Assembly (NCBI RefSeq): GCF_932274485.2
Contig: NC_065886.2
Coordinates: forward strand, 19,109,501 to 19,173,500
DNA length: 64,000 nucleotides
Reading direction: 5' to 3'
From: Patella vulgata
Lineage: Eukaryota > Mollusca > Gastropoda > Patellidae
Position 1 is the stretch's first letter. Each line of letters starts with the position of its first letter. Made by a program: the position numbers and the translations under genes. The notes below the pieces were generated by a model, which was not told the origin of the DNA, ran no database searches, and saw only the letters and a program-made list of their open reading frames with translations. Positions 48,603-60,900 of this stretch are shown piece by piece.

Positions 48603-50148
48603 ATACTCAGCCAAATTAAAAACTTGACACTCGGGATTTTTGGGACTAGATTTTTAATATTTGGTTTAAGGCAACTATTTTAGTGTTATGTTGTGCACAG
48701 ACGACCTTGACATCAACAGAAAGCAAGAGTACGTCTCGCCGAAAGTCCTTGACATTGATAACGTTCGTGATGTCACAGTACCCCCCAAAATGAAATTCAC
48801 AGACTTGGAGAACAATCGGAATAAAGTGTTTAGTAACGTCTGTGGCCTCCTCTAGCGTCTCGTACTGCCACACAACGTCTTCTCATGGATCTCAGAACAT
48901 TAATAAACACTACCCGAGGAAGACGTCGCCACTGCTCAGCAAGAGCATGTTGAAGGTTCTGCAACGTCAGTGGTGGATTCACTTGCTGACGAACACGTCG
49001 ACCCAGTTCGTCCCAGATGTGTTCAATAGGATTAAGGTCGGGGCTAAGCGACGGCCAATCCAGGACTTGGACACCGGCATTTCTTAAAAAATTCCGGGTA
49101 GCAATTGCTGTATGGGGTCGAGCATTGTCTTGTTGAAACGTTAGTCCAGGCCCATGTCTCTGCATAAACGGAAGAAGAACAGGTTGCAAAATCCGATCCC
49201 TGTAATGGACAGCATTTAAATTCCCTTGGACAACAACAAGAGGAGAACGTCCATGTGCACAAAAAGAACCCCAAACCATGACGCTGCCGCCACCAAATCG
49301 GTCAACTTCTCTGACGCATACTTGAGCGTAACGTTCACCTCGTCTGCGGTACACTCGGACCCTGCCATCGGCAAATCTCAAAGTGAATCGAGATTCGTCA
49401 CTAAATACAACCGAATTCCACTGTCTTTGAGTAAATCTGTTGTGTCTTGTGGCCCACACAAGTCGGTTACGGCGATGAAGAGGTGTCAATATTGGTCCAT
49501 TATAGGGCCTCCGAGCTCGAAGACCAGCAGCCTGCAAGCGATTTCAAACAGTTTGTGCAGTTACCCTTCCACCAAACATCTCTCTACTTGTGAAGGTTGC
49601 AGTGACAAATTTGTTTCTAAGATGACGTAATCGTATTGCTTGATCTTCCTGGAGTGACGTCACACGTGGCGCTCCCGCCTTTGGGCGGTCGGCAATAGTT
49701 CCAGTTTGAAGCACTCTCATTCTAAGATTAATTATTGTCTGGCGTGAACAATTAAAGGCTCTTGCAACAGTGACCACAGACTGACCAGCATAGAGCCTAC
49801 CTATAGCACGTAGAGGTTCTACATTTGAAAGGCGCGGCATTTTCTAACAAAGATGAAAATAACAATTTTTTAAAATTTGTTTTTCCAGTTCAAGTTACAT
49901 GTGCGTGTTCAGTTTAAGCAAACTTGCATCGATTGACCTCACGAGTTTGTGTTTGCACGTGTTTTTCAGGTTTTTCATCTTTATATGCTCAAAAGTCACG
50001 TGATCCACGTGACTTTACAATTTTAAGAAATTAAAGGCTTCTTACTACTTACTATCGTTAGAAACACTTTAAAATTTATTTGACTTACCAGAAAAAAAAA
50101 ATTTGTTGAAATTCATCAGTGTCAAGTTTTTAATTTGGCTGAGTGTAT
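48603..50148 (-). mobile_element. Tc1-like DNA transposon, nearly complete (second family)
   Basis: The termini CTCAGCCAAATTAAAAACTT at the left and the complement at about 50118-50145 match closely, with TA at the borders. Length is about 1.54 kb. The transposase is read right to left from 49840 to 48830. Termini and coding sequence differ from the 14.5-kb element, so two Tc1 lineages are present. Confidence 0.92.
48830..49840 (-). pseudogene. Tc1-like transposase interrupted by one in-frame stop
   Basis: The N-terminal part (49840-49544) is a helix-turn-helix region (MPRLSNVEPLRAIGRLYAGQ, VARAFNCSRQTIINLR) that ends at a TGA. The rest (to 48830) continues in the same frame: FSDESRFTLRF with the first catalytic Asp, GGGSVMVWGSF, FQQDNARPHTA with the second Asp, and SPDLNPIEHIWDEL with the third acidic site. 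Length is about 336 residues, normal for the family. All three catalytic positions are present. Confidence 0.9.
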
Positions 50149-50219
50149 ATGGCAAAAACTATATAATACAGTAAGGGAGTGGCGATTGTAATGAAGAGAA
50201 AGGGGTCAAATGAAGTTTA

Positions 50220-50706
50220 ATGTCTTGCTGTTTAGTATCAAATAAGATATGCATTATGCTACAGGGGGGATTTGACTCAAACAGCGACGGGACCTCAGTT
50301 TTATATACCATCCGAATAACTAGACGCTGCTTATGGCAGGCCCCCGCCCTGTCCACTAACAAGGGGAAACGACGCTGGACATTTTGGGGGTTCTTTCTAG
50401 GCCTACATGGGGATCAAACCCCGTACCCCCTGATTAGAGAACCAACGCATGCAACGCTGACAAGGGGAAACTACGGCGGATCAGAATCAAACACCGGACC
50501 TCCTGGCAAGCGAGTCACCCCCTTACTGAGTCACCGCGGCTCCGTCGCTTTGATGATACGTGCATGGAAAGCAGGAATACTTGCTGTACATGTGCATTGC
50601 AACCCTCCGCCCCTCGCGCCTCAATTATATTGCATGACGTATGCCCATCTTCATTATACAGATTGGTGCAGAACAGTAAGACATTAAACCTCATTTGATT
50701 TTTCCC
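50220..50706. repeat. Composite of diverged SINE fragments
   Basis: On the minus strand 50455-50545 resembles a tRNA-derived head (GCCGCGGTGACTCAGTAAGG, then CGCTTGCCAGGAGG and a weak B box). 50285-50330 inverted resembles the TTCGGATG...GAGGTCCCGT block of the 24.6-kb SINE. 50640-50706 ends in the plus direction with AACAGTAAGACATTAAACCT. Orientation conflicts show at least two nested or rearranged pieces. Confidence 0.5.
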
Positions 50707-51029
50707 CTTTGTTACATTGTCACTCCCAGGACAGTATTATTTAGTTTTGGTCATATATCTAAGTGAGAAAAGTAAATATTTATTGATATTATCCATAAAG
50801 GGGGAGAACGCCTTGTGTCTTGTACCGTTAATGAATTTCCAAAATTCCGTATATCCCTTTGTCCTTCATGTTTGCAGCATTTTGTTAAAATCAAAATTCA
50901 ACCAATGCCCAGTTCTTTGCTACGGATGAAGGCATCGGGTGTTTTCGCTAATATGTATTTTTATGTCAACTTCAGAATTGTTATTATAAATAAAGCATTT
51001 ACTTGACGATTTTCATCAAACCATAAATC

Positions 51030-51712
51030 AAGTTATACAAACACTTTTTGTATAGGTAAAATACGTAAATGTGTAATTGTAGAGGCCACTAAGTCACTTG
51101 TTAATTCTCTGGTCACTTCTCGATTAGATAACTTTAATTCACTTTTAGTTGGTTTACCTTTAAAACTTATAGATAAATTACAAAAAGTACAGAATACTGC
51201 GGCTAGACTTGTTACTTTAACTAAGAAATGTGACCACATAACTCCTGTTTTATATAATTTACACTGGTTACCTGTTAAATATCGAATTGATTTTAAGATT
51301 TTATTACTTACTTTTAAATGTTTAAATAATTTAGCTCCTGTTTACCTCTCAGATCTTTTAGAACTTTATACACCTGGCCGAACATTACGAACATCAGATA
51401 AACTACTTTTAAAGCCCAAAACTGTTCAACTAGTCTCTTATGGTCAGCGCTCTTTTAGTTATCAAGCACCTGTTTTATGGAATAATCTACCATTTAGTTT
51501 AAGATGTTGTACATCTCTATATTCTTTTAAAAAACAACTTAAAACACATTTATTTAATCAGGCTTTTAACTGACTCTGTATACAATCGTTAACATGCCCA
51601 TAATCTTGTTGTTTATGTGTGATTTACATTGTCACTTTGTAAAGTGCCCCTGAACATGTTATATGAAAGGGTGCACTATAAATATGCTGTAATAATAATA
51701 ATAATAATTTTA
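51030..51712 (+). mobile_element. L2-clade LINE 3' fragment
   Basis: Translated it gives LVTSRLDNFNSLLVGLPLKL, LQKVQNTAARLVTLT, LHWLPVKYRIDFKILLLTFK, LAPVYLSDLL and LKTHLFNQAF before a stop near 51571: the conserved L2/CR1 C-terminus. The untranslated tail contains GTAAAGTGCCCCTGAAC and GCACTATAAATATGCTG, then an AAT microsatellite, the usual L2-type 3' end. 5'-truncated by incomplete reverse transcription. Confidence 0.88.
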
Positions 51713-52129
51713 GGTTAATTTTTGATTGAAGATGCTGCACTGTAGTTTATAGTAGAGACACCTTAACCGTTCGTAGAATTGCATTAATATTGTTTAAATG
51801 AATTATGTTCTATTGATACTATTCATCGTCTATCTCAATAACATATTAATTGCAGTGCTTTGAGACACACTAATAAGAAGAAAGAGCGTTTAAATACCAC
51901 TTAAAGGACAATATTGGTGTCAGTCATCATCACATATGTGATAGAACTGAGTAAACACGTTCCAGATATAATTTTAAGACAGATCATTGTTACGATAGGT
52001 GCGTTATGAAGATTAACTATTATACAGAGAACTGCCAGCTCTTTATCTAATCTCCCATAATGTATCTTTAATAAAAACATTATTAAGCACTGTATTTGTT
52101 CGGATTTATTTTTTGATGCTATTATAGAA
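51713..52129. other. Intergenic stretch, no gene seen
   Basis: AT-rich. It contains the dispersed phrase CTCCCATAATGTATCTTTAA (about 52050), also present near 1280. Confidence 0.4.
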
Positions 52130-54075
52130 TTACATGTATTTGGCGATTCATCCGAACGAGCTTACGGTTGCTGTGCGTATGTCCGCTGTATTCATTCATC
52201 CGGTGAGATTCATTGTATCCCGAGTAGTACCTACGATGAAAATGACAATACCACGTCTCGAACTGCTTGCCTGGTTAGTCTCAGTGAGATTAGCTAACGG
52301 TATTCGTGATGCATTAAGTGACAAGATAGGTTTTCAAACGTTCTATTGGTCTGATTCTACGGTAGCTTTAAGATGGATTAAGAATGTCTCCAAAGAATTC
52401 AAGCAATTCGTTCACAATCGAGTTTATCATCTACTGAAGATTGGAGTTATATACCTTCATCGAACATCCCTAGTGATATTGTATCTCGCGGTTGTAAAGC
52501 TGTAGATCTAATAAACAATGAGTTACGGTGGCACGGTCCCGCTTTTCTCTCAGATCCCAATGTTTACCCCATAAGGTAGAATTACCTGTTGTGAGCGAGG
52601 AAGAAAAGACTTCTGTCCTAGTTACGAGTGTTCAATTGTCCTATACCAAAATAAGTACGAGTATCGATGTGAATAAATTTAGTATTCTGTCAGTATTACT
52701 TCGCGTTACAGCTTATGTTTTTCGTTTTATCCATAATTTAAAATCCAGAGTTAAAGGTACAGAGAGTAGACATGGAGATCTTATTGGTGATGAGATTATA
52801 GACGCTGAATACTTGTGAGTTAAAGAGATGCAGATTGAACTGAGGACTAAAGATAAATTTAAAAAACCCCAGACATAATCATTAAATTTGAAGGAAGATG
52901 AAAATGGTTTATTTAGATGTCATGGTAGATTGGAGAATTTCCCTTTACCTTACAATACGAAGTTTCCTATTCTGTTAGATGGAGAACATTATTTTACTAG
53001 TTTAGTGATTCGTGAATGCCATGAAAGAGTTTATCATAAAGGGATACAGGATACTTTGTCTGAGTTGAGAACCAGATTCTGTGTTGTTAGAGGTAGACAA
53101 GTTGTAAAGATGGTAATCAAACAGTGTCTTATATGTAGAAGGAAAATCGTATTGTGTACCATACAGCCACAATTACTAGAGTTTCGTGTTAGTGATGATT
53201 TTGGATTCTCGAAAGGTGGAGTTGATTTTGGGGGACCGTTATATGTGAAAGATATATATTTTTCTAGTGGACAAATGAACAAAGTGTTTATCGCTTTATT
53301 TACATGTGCTAGTACAAGAGCCATATATTTAGATTTGGTTCCTGATGCTTCGTCAGTCTTTTATCAGGTGTTTTAAGAGATTTATTTGTCGAAGAGTTAT
53401 TCCGTCGCTAGTGATATCCTATAATGGGAGTTCAGAGTTACACAGTTTTTTTGCGTCGAAGAGGATACGCTGGTATTATAATATTGAGCTCTCGCCCTGG
53501 TGGGGAGGTTTCTTTGAAGCGTTGTTTAAAGAAGACGATTGGTACAGCTAGATTATCTTATGAAGAACTGTTAACTTTAATCGTAGAGATTGAAGTTGTT
53601 TTGAACTCTAGACCACTTACTTATATGTGCGAAGATGGTGGTTAGACGCTAACGCCCTCACATTTGATTTTAGGCCGTCGTTTGTTATCCCAAACCAATG
53701 ATTCAAGAAATGCGAATTATTTTTAGTGTAAAAACGAATAAAGATTGTAGAAAACGAAATTCTTATCTGAATACAATGTTAACCCATTTCCGGAATAGAT
53801 TGCGGAAAGACTATTTAACAGATTTAAGAGATCGCCTTCGATCCAGAGCCACGAAAGGTCCTACTGTTCATGTTGGTGACGTAGTCGTTGTCCAGGAAGA
53901 TAAAATCCCAAGATTAAACTAGAGTATAGCTCGTCTAAAGAGAAAAATTTTTGAAGGTCGCGATGGCAATGTTCGGGCTGCGGAAATTCGTCTACATGAT
54001 AAACGCGGTAGGCCTATCACGATGAATCGTCCAATTCAAAAGTTGTATCCTTTAAGAGTTAGTTACAGATAATTG
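52130..54075 (+). mobile_element. BEL/Pao-type LTR retrotransposon fossil, broken
   Basis: Plus-strand remnants of a retrotransposon polyprotein: an RNase H-like part on the left (about 52130-52500), then an integrase with its zinc-binding region and catalytic core (about 52880-53650) and a C-terminal end near 54070. The domain wording matches the BEL/Pao lineage. The capsid, protease and most of the polymerase are missing, no flanking LTRs were recognised, and the remainder is broken in several places. It is an old dead copy. Confidence 0.82.
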
Positions 54076-54734
54076 AGTATTGAAATGTAATTCTTTATTT
54101 TCAAACAGTAATTTTATAACTCCTAATGTCAAGTTTTAATATCCCTTCTATTATATTCTTGATTTTTGCTAGTGGGACTATTTTTCGTATTTACGTAAAA
54201 TTGGTCGTTGCCAAATTTTAAGGGGTGGGGGGGGGGTTAGAAAATAGTCTATCAGTAAGACATAAAAATACAGTCCTTATGAGTAAAAGGAGCTAACTCC
54301 ATTTTACAAGTAAATAGAGTTGTCTCACGCTCAAATTTTTGTTTCCTGGAAAAAATCAAAGAAATTTCTCAGATCGTGAAGATCTAGTATCGTGCTTCCT
54401 GATCACGTGTTTTCAAGTGTAGAGAGAAGACAGAATAAATATATTATACTCCTAGAGTTAAGATGACGTCATTTTACAACTCACAGAGTGTAGCTGATGT
54501 ATAGAGTGTTTTACAGAATCTTTGAAAAATATAACACATCATAACTATCATCTGGATAAAATATTTCGGATATAGATGGAAAATAGTAAATACTGTATCA
54601 AAATTTCGACCAAACTCCTTTGGGGGTCATCCCCAAACACAACGGAGACGTACGCTTGATCACGACGCAAGTGCACCAGTTGAAAACTCTTTAAATTCAT
54701 AAACCTCCGGCACAAGTCCCTGCATTGACCGAGA
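54076..54734. other. Intergenic stretch, no gene seen
   Basis: AT-rich, with a short G-run near 54224-54237. A minor phrase at 54610-54700 (CATCCCCAAACACAACGG) is not recognised. Confidence 0.35.
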
Positions 54735-54985
54735 AAGTTCAGCGGGATTTTCCAACGTGGTTTCCACTTGTCAGTGGTGCAGGACGGAAGGCCTGATGGG
54801 ACGAAACACCGAGGTGCTGTGTATGCATTGGCATGCACCTAAAAGATCCCTTGACAGAATTCGATATAAAAGTAAGCCGTAGTGCCGCTGTCCGGGCAAA
54901 ATTTCCCTCATAGCACACTGTATGGCGTATACCCGTCTTCATTATCTCAGAACAGTAGGACGTTAAACCCCATTTTATTTCATCT
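54735..54985 (+). repeat. SINE copy 2 (GATCCCTTGAC family)
   Basis: It shares with the 24.6-kb copy the blocks CTTGTCAGTGGTGCAGGACG, AAAAGATCCCTTGACAGA, GCCGTAGTGCCGCTGTCCGG and AACAGTAGGACGTTAAACCC with an ATTTC-type tail. It has internal deletions relative to the other two copies. Confidence 0.85.
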
Positions 54986-57789
54986 TCATTTCAATTCCTA
55001 AGTCGAGTCGAGGCGACTAAAGGTATGTCTCTTAAGAACACAAGAACACTGCATGTCCTCCTTAGGAATACCGAATGATGTCTGAAGCCAATTTAATCGC
55101 GCTTTTTAATATATAAAATGTATAGATACCCCAGCTATTAATATTAGGGCGGGCCACTACCATATTTGGGTAAGTATTTCATTTGGGCACCCTCTTACAT
55201 TATTTTATAAATTGTACTGATCTGTACTCTTCCTGATGGCTGGATGGCTGGATAACAGAAACACACTTCCAAAAATGGATAGTGGCAGAATTGTCAGTCT
55301 AAGAAAGTTGCAGAATAATGCAAAGTACCTAAGTAGCCAAACTCTACCCGACAGGCATTTGTTTAACGACTTCCATATATTACGGAGCACATTTCATAGA
55401 ACTAATATAACCCCTATAGAACATATAGTATTACATGTATGTATTGCACCAAACTGATCAGCAGTGAATATTCACTAGGCCGCTACAATCACTGATAAGG
55501 ATGACATCGATGCGACTTTATGAGCCACAAATATTAACTTTTTCTAAAACATTCTAAAACATTCTAAAACATTCTTTTTTTATGTATTAGAAAAATAAAT
55601 AAAGACATTTGACGTATTTGTAGGTAAAGATTATTTCCTATTTAGTGTAAATGCGTCTTGAAACGAGTAAAAGACACCATTCTGCCCGAACCAGTAACGT
55701 CTTGTGTAAACAATGTACGCGCCGCCATTGAGTCAATGATTGACGCCGCGTAATAAGACGTCACGTGTTAAAGGTATTCATCTTTTACAGAGTTATTAGA
55801 AAACTTTCGTAATCCTCTGTTGAACAGATCGGTAGTGCACTAGTTTACATTAGAGAGGATTTATTGAACCAAGCAAGAGCTTGGAGAAACCCGCAGATGG
55901 TTAAAAGCGCGGGACACTAGAGGATGGCTTGTGCCTTAACCCGGCCCCGTACACACCGGATGCCCCCTAAAGTTAGCCCATAGTTTTCATAGGTAGCAAA
56001 CTACAAATATTTTCACCGTGATCTCTTCTATCAGAAACCATCGCCAAACTTACACCCCCCGGAGAAATTGAATTGTCACGGACCTGGAGGTTGTTTGCAG
56101 ACTATGGACAAGTGAAGAAGATGCATTGACGCCATTTGCGTTATTGGTTTAAGGTTTTTGCGAACCCATTGCTGATTTTGACAAGAATTTCCATGTTCAG
56201 ATTCTTATCTTCATTACTTTATAATCATATTGCTCAACCAGTGTGAAACATACATCGTGGCTAAGATTACAGACTACTGTAAGGTGGAAAATCTAACATT
56301 ATAAGTCTACTAATAAAGAAACGGTTTAAGACGAGTTACTTGCTCCTAAATCGGATGCAGACCAGGTTTTTTATAATCTCGCTCACTTAGTCGCAGCTTG
56401 GTAATGAAAGATACGTTTCACGTTACAGGCGCCTGTGCCTAAAATATGCTTCAAAGCTACCCTAGAATATTCGAAAGTCCAAAAATTTCTCAAGGGCCAT
56501 AATTCATTCCTGCTCGTATGAAACCTCTGACTTCTAGGGCTATCACAGGAATTCGATAACAAGAACCATAACTCTGCAAATAATTGGATTATATATGTAT
56601 TTGGGTCTGTAGATGAGGATGCGTGGAGGGTTAGGATTTCTAACCTTATGTTAATATTCAATTAAATCAATGAGTACACGAGGTGATAACAGTCAAATTT
56701 ATTTTATTGGTGAAAGATATGAAAATACAATTTAAAAAGGAAAATCGTAAAATTTCATAGACACATTATGTACGTTGGCGATTGGTATCAAATATCTGTA
56801 TAATTAAATGAGTTATAGGCCTAATACGTCTGTTACTTTGCTTTAAAGGGCGCGTAACACTAATTCTATAGCAAGTGCAGGAAAACCGCACTGCACGCAA
56901 AACAAAAACAAAAAAAAAAACAAAAAAATGAAAAGACAAACTATATATACATGGGTGAAAAATATAAACAATAAATATTAAAGTTAATGGATCCTGGGGC
57001 TAGGGACATTAAAAACATGAATTAGAATTCACTATCGGTCCATTCCAATTAATATTGATATTGTTTTTAATATAATGTGAAAATATCTGCTCCTGATACC
57101 CCTTATTTAAGACACGATCCCTTCCCGACGTCTGGTTGCTTATGGTATTGAGTCACATTTGTAATAAATAAAGCAAACCATATGTCTTTACTCAATGCAA
57201 AAGTAATTTAAAGTGGTCGATTCACAAATGACAATAGAGAAAAAAGATAACCATGTAGACAGGAATAACCAAATGAAATCGACTGCCATTCAATTTAGAT
57301 CGTCACGTATTTCACAAAATACAATCGATTAGAAATTTCAATAATAATTTTTAAATATAATTCATACATATTTTTCACATTTTCGACACATTTTAATCTA
57401 TTTTAAGGTTCCAAAGACGGGAACTATATCAGGGACCTTTGATTGTCACCAGCATGCATTTCTGTAATTGATTTTTTTAAATTACGGAGTTTTAGAAAGT
57501 TGTAGCCTTTTTCGAATGGCATAAAAACCGAATATTCCTTATAATCACTCATTCGTGTCCTAGAAAAGAGATCGCCTTTATATAATTGGTTTTAACATGC
57601 GACTGAATTTGTTATCTATGTTAAATGAATTCACCGCCCAGTCACCCCTTGTAAATATGTTCAGTTGGTTTTAACATCGAACGAACATTCCCCCATTTCC
57701 GGAAACTATAATACAGATTATTAGGGACCCATCACGGGTGTCGACTTTGTGTGCGGATTAACCGAGAACTTCATGTCCAAGTGTTAACA
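54986..57789. other. Intergenic stretch between the convergent genes
   Basis: No supported gene in 2.8 kb. Noted: a dispersed GAATGATGTCTGAAG phrase at about 55070 shared with 47.3 kb; a short tandem repeat of ACATTCTAAA at about 55549-55575; and an A/C-rich run at about 56900-56940. The region includes the 3' flank of gene B. Confidence 0.4.
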
Positions 57790-57947
57790 TTAAAAGATCT
57801 TCGTCTGACTTTTGCCATGTCCATTTAACACAGGTAGTTCTTCCAGAAAATTTTCAATTGTCCGTGTAAAACCAGCTACTTCAGTGACTTCAATAAACTT
57901 GAAAATATATTTCTTCGTTCTCGTCTCAAGAACAAGTGTTCGAAAAC
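57790..57947 (-). CDS. Gene B last exon: PH-like tail end and stop
   Basis: It encodes FRTLVLETRTKKYIFKFIEV then TEVAGFTRTIENFLEELP and ends KIF with TAA at 57792-57790. It matches gene A exon 10 throughout, including the strand-strand-helix pattern. The acceptor on the minus strand is TTTCTTTAAG. No long frame marks this exon. It was found by reading the reverse strand for a counterpart to exon 10. Confidence 0.9.
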
Positions 57948-60900
57948 CTTAAAGAAAAGATAACACTTGTGAAGATAGTGATTGTGGAAATAGAACAAAC
58001 CAAACAATACACGGTTACTGCACAGACAATCCAAAATGGCATGATGCCAGAATATGGATACAAAGTCTGCCACATGACGTGTTTCCAACAGAACATATCT
58101 CCCACAGATAATAAACCCAATGTCAAGTTTTCTTGAAAGAATTCCCCCCTTGTCAGTGATGCAGGACGGAGGGGCTGACAAGGAAAGCTGTCTAGTCGTT
58201 CGGATGGGACGAAAAATCGAGGTCCCGTGTGTACATTGGCATGCACGGAAAAGATCCCTTGACAGTTGGAATTCGATATAAGAGTAGGCTGTAGTGCCGC
58301 TATCAAGGCAAAATTTCCCCCATAGCACACTGTATGACGTATGCTCGTCTTCATTAGCCCAGTTCGGAGCAGAACAGTAGGACGCTAAACCCCAGTTGAT
58401 TTCATTTCATTTCTGGGAAGAATAAGCATGTCCGTCTACGTTCTCGGTATCCGTTACAATGTGTGGCTGAGACGTCAGACGTTGCAATGTGTAGTTGGGA
58501 CGTCAGAAAGAGTCATAGTTTCATGGTGGAAACAATTCCCTAACGAAATTTAAAATGCGTTGTAGCTAAGTAAACGTAAAAGAAAGCAAGGATAAAACAG
58601 AAGCAGTGGAATAGCTACGAATGAATGGTTTGGGGGAGGGGGTATCGCGTCACAGCAACACTGAACAAGCGGGAAACAAGGAATTGTTGGACAGGATTGG
58701 GGTCACCAACTAAAAACGGGGCACACTTCTAGTATGAGAAATAATTTTTAGACGCCATCACTATGCATAGAGAACCCAACGCACACCGCTAAACAGTGAT
58801 TTGTCAGTATGCATTGTAGATTTCATGTAATGTTATGTTAATGCGTTGGGTCACCTAATTTGTAGCACGAGTGAATAAAAAAGGAGACGTGAAAGTTTTT
58901 TTTGTGTTTTTTTTTGGGGGGGGGGGGTAAGCAAAGTGGGGGTGGGGACATTCTTGAATCAGTGGCCTTGACTTAACTATTATTTTTACTATTATAGCAT
59001 ATTGCATTTCTAATAACACTTTCAATGCACGTGCAATATAAATTTACATTTAGCCATACTCTTTAACTAACCTTTGTATGTGGCCAAGTAAGACTTGGTA
59101 ACTTCCGTTAAAGATAGCGATTTAAACTTTTTAGGTTTCGATTTTCCCCTATAACCTATTGAAGCCCATTTCACTTCCGGACGTCCATTTTCTTTCGTGA
59201 GTTTGGCATACACCAGATGATCATAACCCATGGTAGTTTCCTTTAAAAAACGTGCTGAAATATATCAGATTAACATGACATTGTTTGTTTGATAAATGAA
59301 CACAAAAAGTACGTAAATGTAATGGTTTGGTGGAATTTTTCCGCGTACTCTTCATAAAATTAAAACTTTAAAGTGTTCTTTTATGCGCACCCCAGTAATG
59401 ATACGAATGACCAGGATGGCGCGTGGAAACCAGACCGGAAGATCTTAAGGAAGGATCAGCTCGGGACCATGGTCGATGAGTTATTGCGGTTACAATACAG
59501 GCTTAACACTTGAATTCGACACCATTCACAATCGATCAATCGGACTGTTCATGGGCCTGAAATTGCTAATGGGGTTCTGATAACTCCGGGGACATAATGA
59601 CCAGATGACATCTGCAGAGAAGCAACGTTGTTCATATATTCCTGAGCAACATATCGGAAAGTATGGTTTGTTTCATATAAAGATACGTATATATCACGTT
59701 TCACAATAAACATACACACATCAAGCGAGGTGTCGTGTACAAATTCACTTTATACATAGACTAAGAAAAATATTAAAGTAGCAGTCCCGGATTTACCTAA
59801 GTTTGAATGTACCAATCACACAAGAAACGACATAGACTAAAAAAAATATTAAAGGAGCAGTCCCAGATTTTACAAGGTATACGTAAGTTTAAATGTACCA
59901 ATCAAATAGCAGCACGTGAAGAAATGGCCTGTATACTGGACCGCAACTGGTTTTATGCACATGAGTATGCCTGGTTGGATCAGATTTGCATATTTGTATG
60001 GGACTATTTACTATATATCGGCCTATTCATTGAAGGACGAGGTCTATTTGGTAAAAGACTCTGTTATGTGGCAGCCCCGGTGTCATTGCTGATTATAAGG
60101 CTTAAGGCTTAAAATACAACAATAATAATCACCTCCAACTTCTTCTTCATCTTTAATGGTGTCTGGAATAATCTGTTTTTTAGGTACAACCAGCGCTTTT
60201 AATGTCGACATGGTCTGATCACTATCCTCTAGCACTGCGTTCATTAACTTAACGATGTTATTCATGTGGCCCTGGGCTTCGTCCTCAGAATACAATTCGG
60301 GAAGACATTCTAGATGGAGTCTAATGTAGGACGTCCGTTTGTTCACCCAAATCAGCAACCGTGTTTCGTACACAAAACCTAGAGTGGGCTGCATGTCGCT
60401 ATTCAGTTCTTTTGATTCGGAAGTATGTAAATAACCTATCGTGGACATATCTTCTTCAACAACACTGTGTCTGTTCAACCATTTTCCCTCTTCTTTGTTC
60501 TCTAATAGTTCACGTATGTGTACAACAGAGTACAGACCATTTGAAAGGCACTGGTTTATATTCACTGCGTTAGCTTTGAAGAAATCTCTTACAGTTAAAT
60601 CCAACTCACAGAAGTCAGAAAAGAGGGGGACAATTGAAGTCATGTTTTCGTAAACAGATCGTGCTTCGGGAATATGGATCCTTAAATCAAGAGGTGCGGA
60701 TATTACTACCCTTTCTTTCTCAGTCATAAAGTGAAAATACATTTGATATATTGAAGCGAAAAACTTGAATACCGTAGTCCTAAGTTGGGGTGCTAATTTC
60801 AATATGGCATTACTTACGTCAATGGGAAGTTTCGTTATGATAGGACGAATATGCCCCTTCTTTAAATCGTTCCGCGGTTTAATTTGTAGTGTTATGTCTG

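Noticed and set aside
50455-50545. tRNA-Gly-like gene on the minus strand
   Set aside because: It resembles a tRNA head but the B box is degenerate and the piece sits among other SINE fragments.
59807-60112. Plus-strand 101-residue frame
   Set aside because: It lies in a gene B intron across a small tandem duplication, with no recognisable domain.
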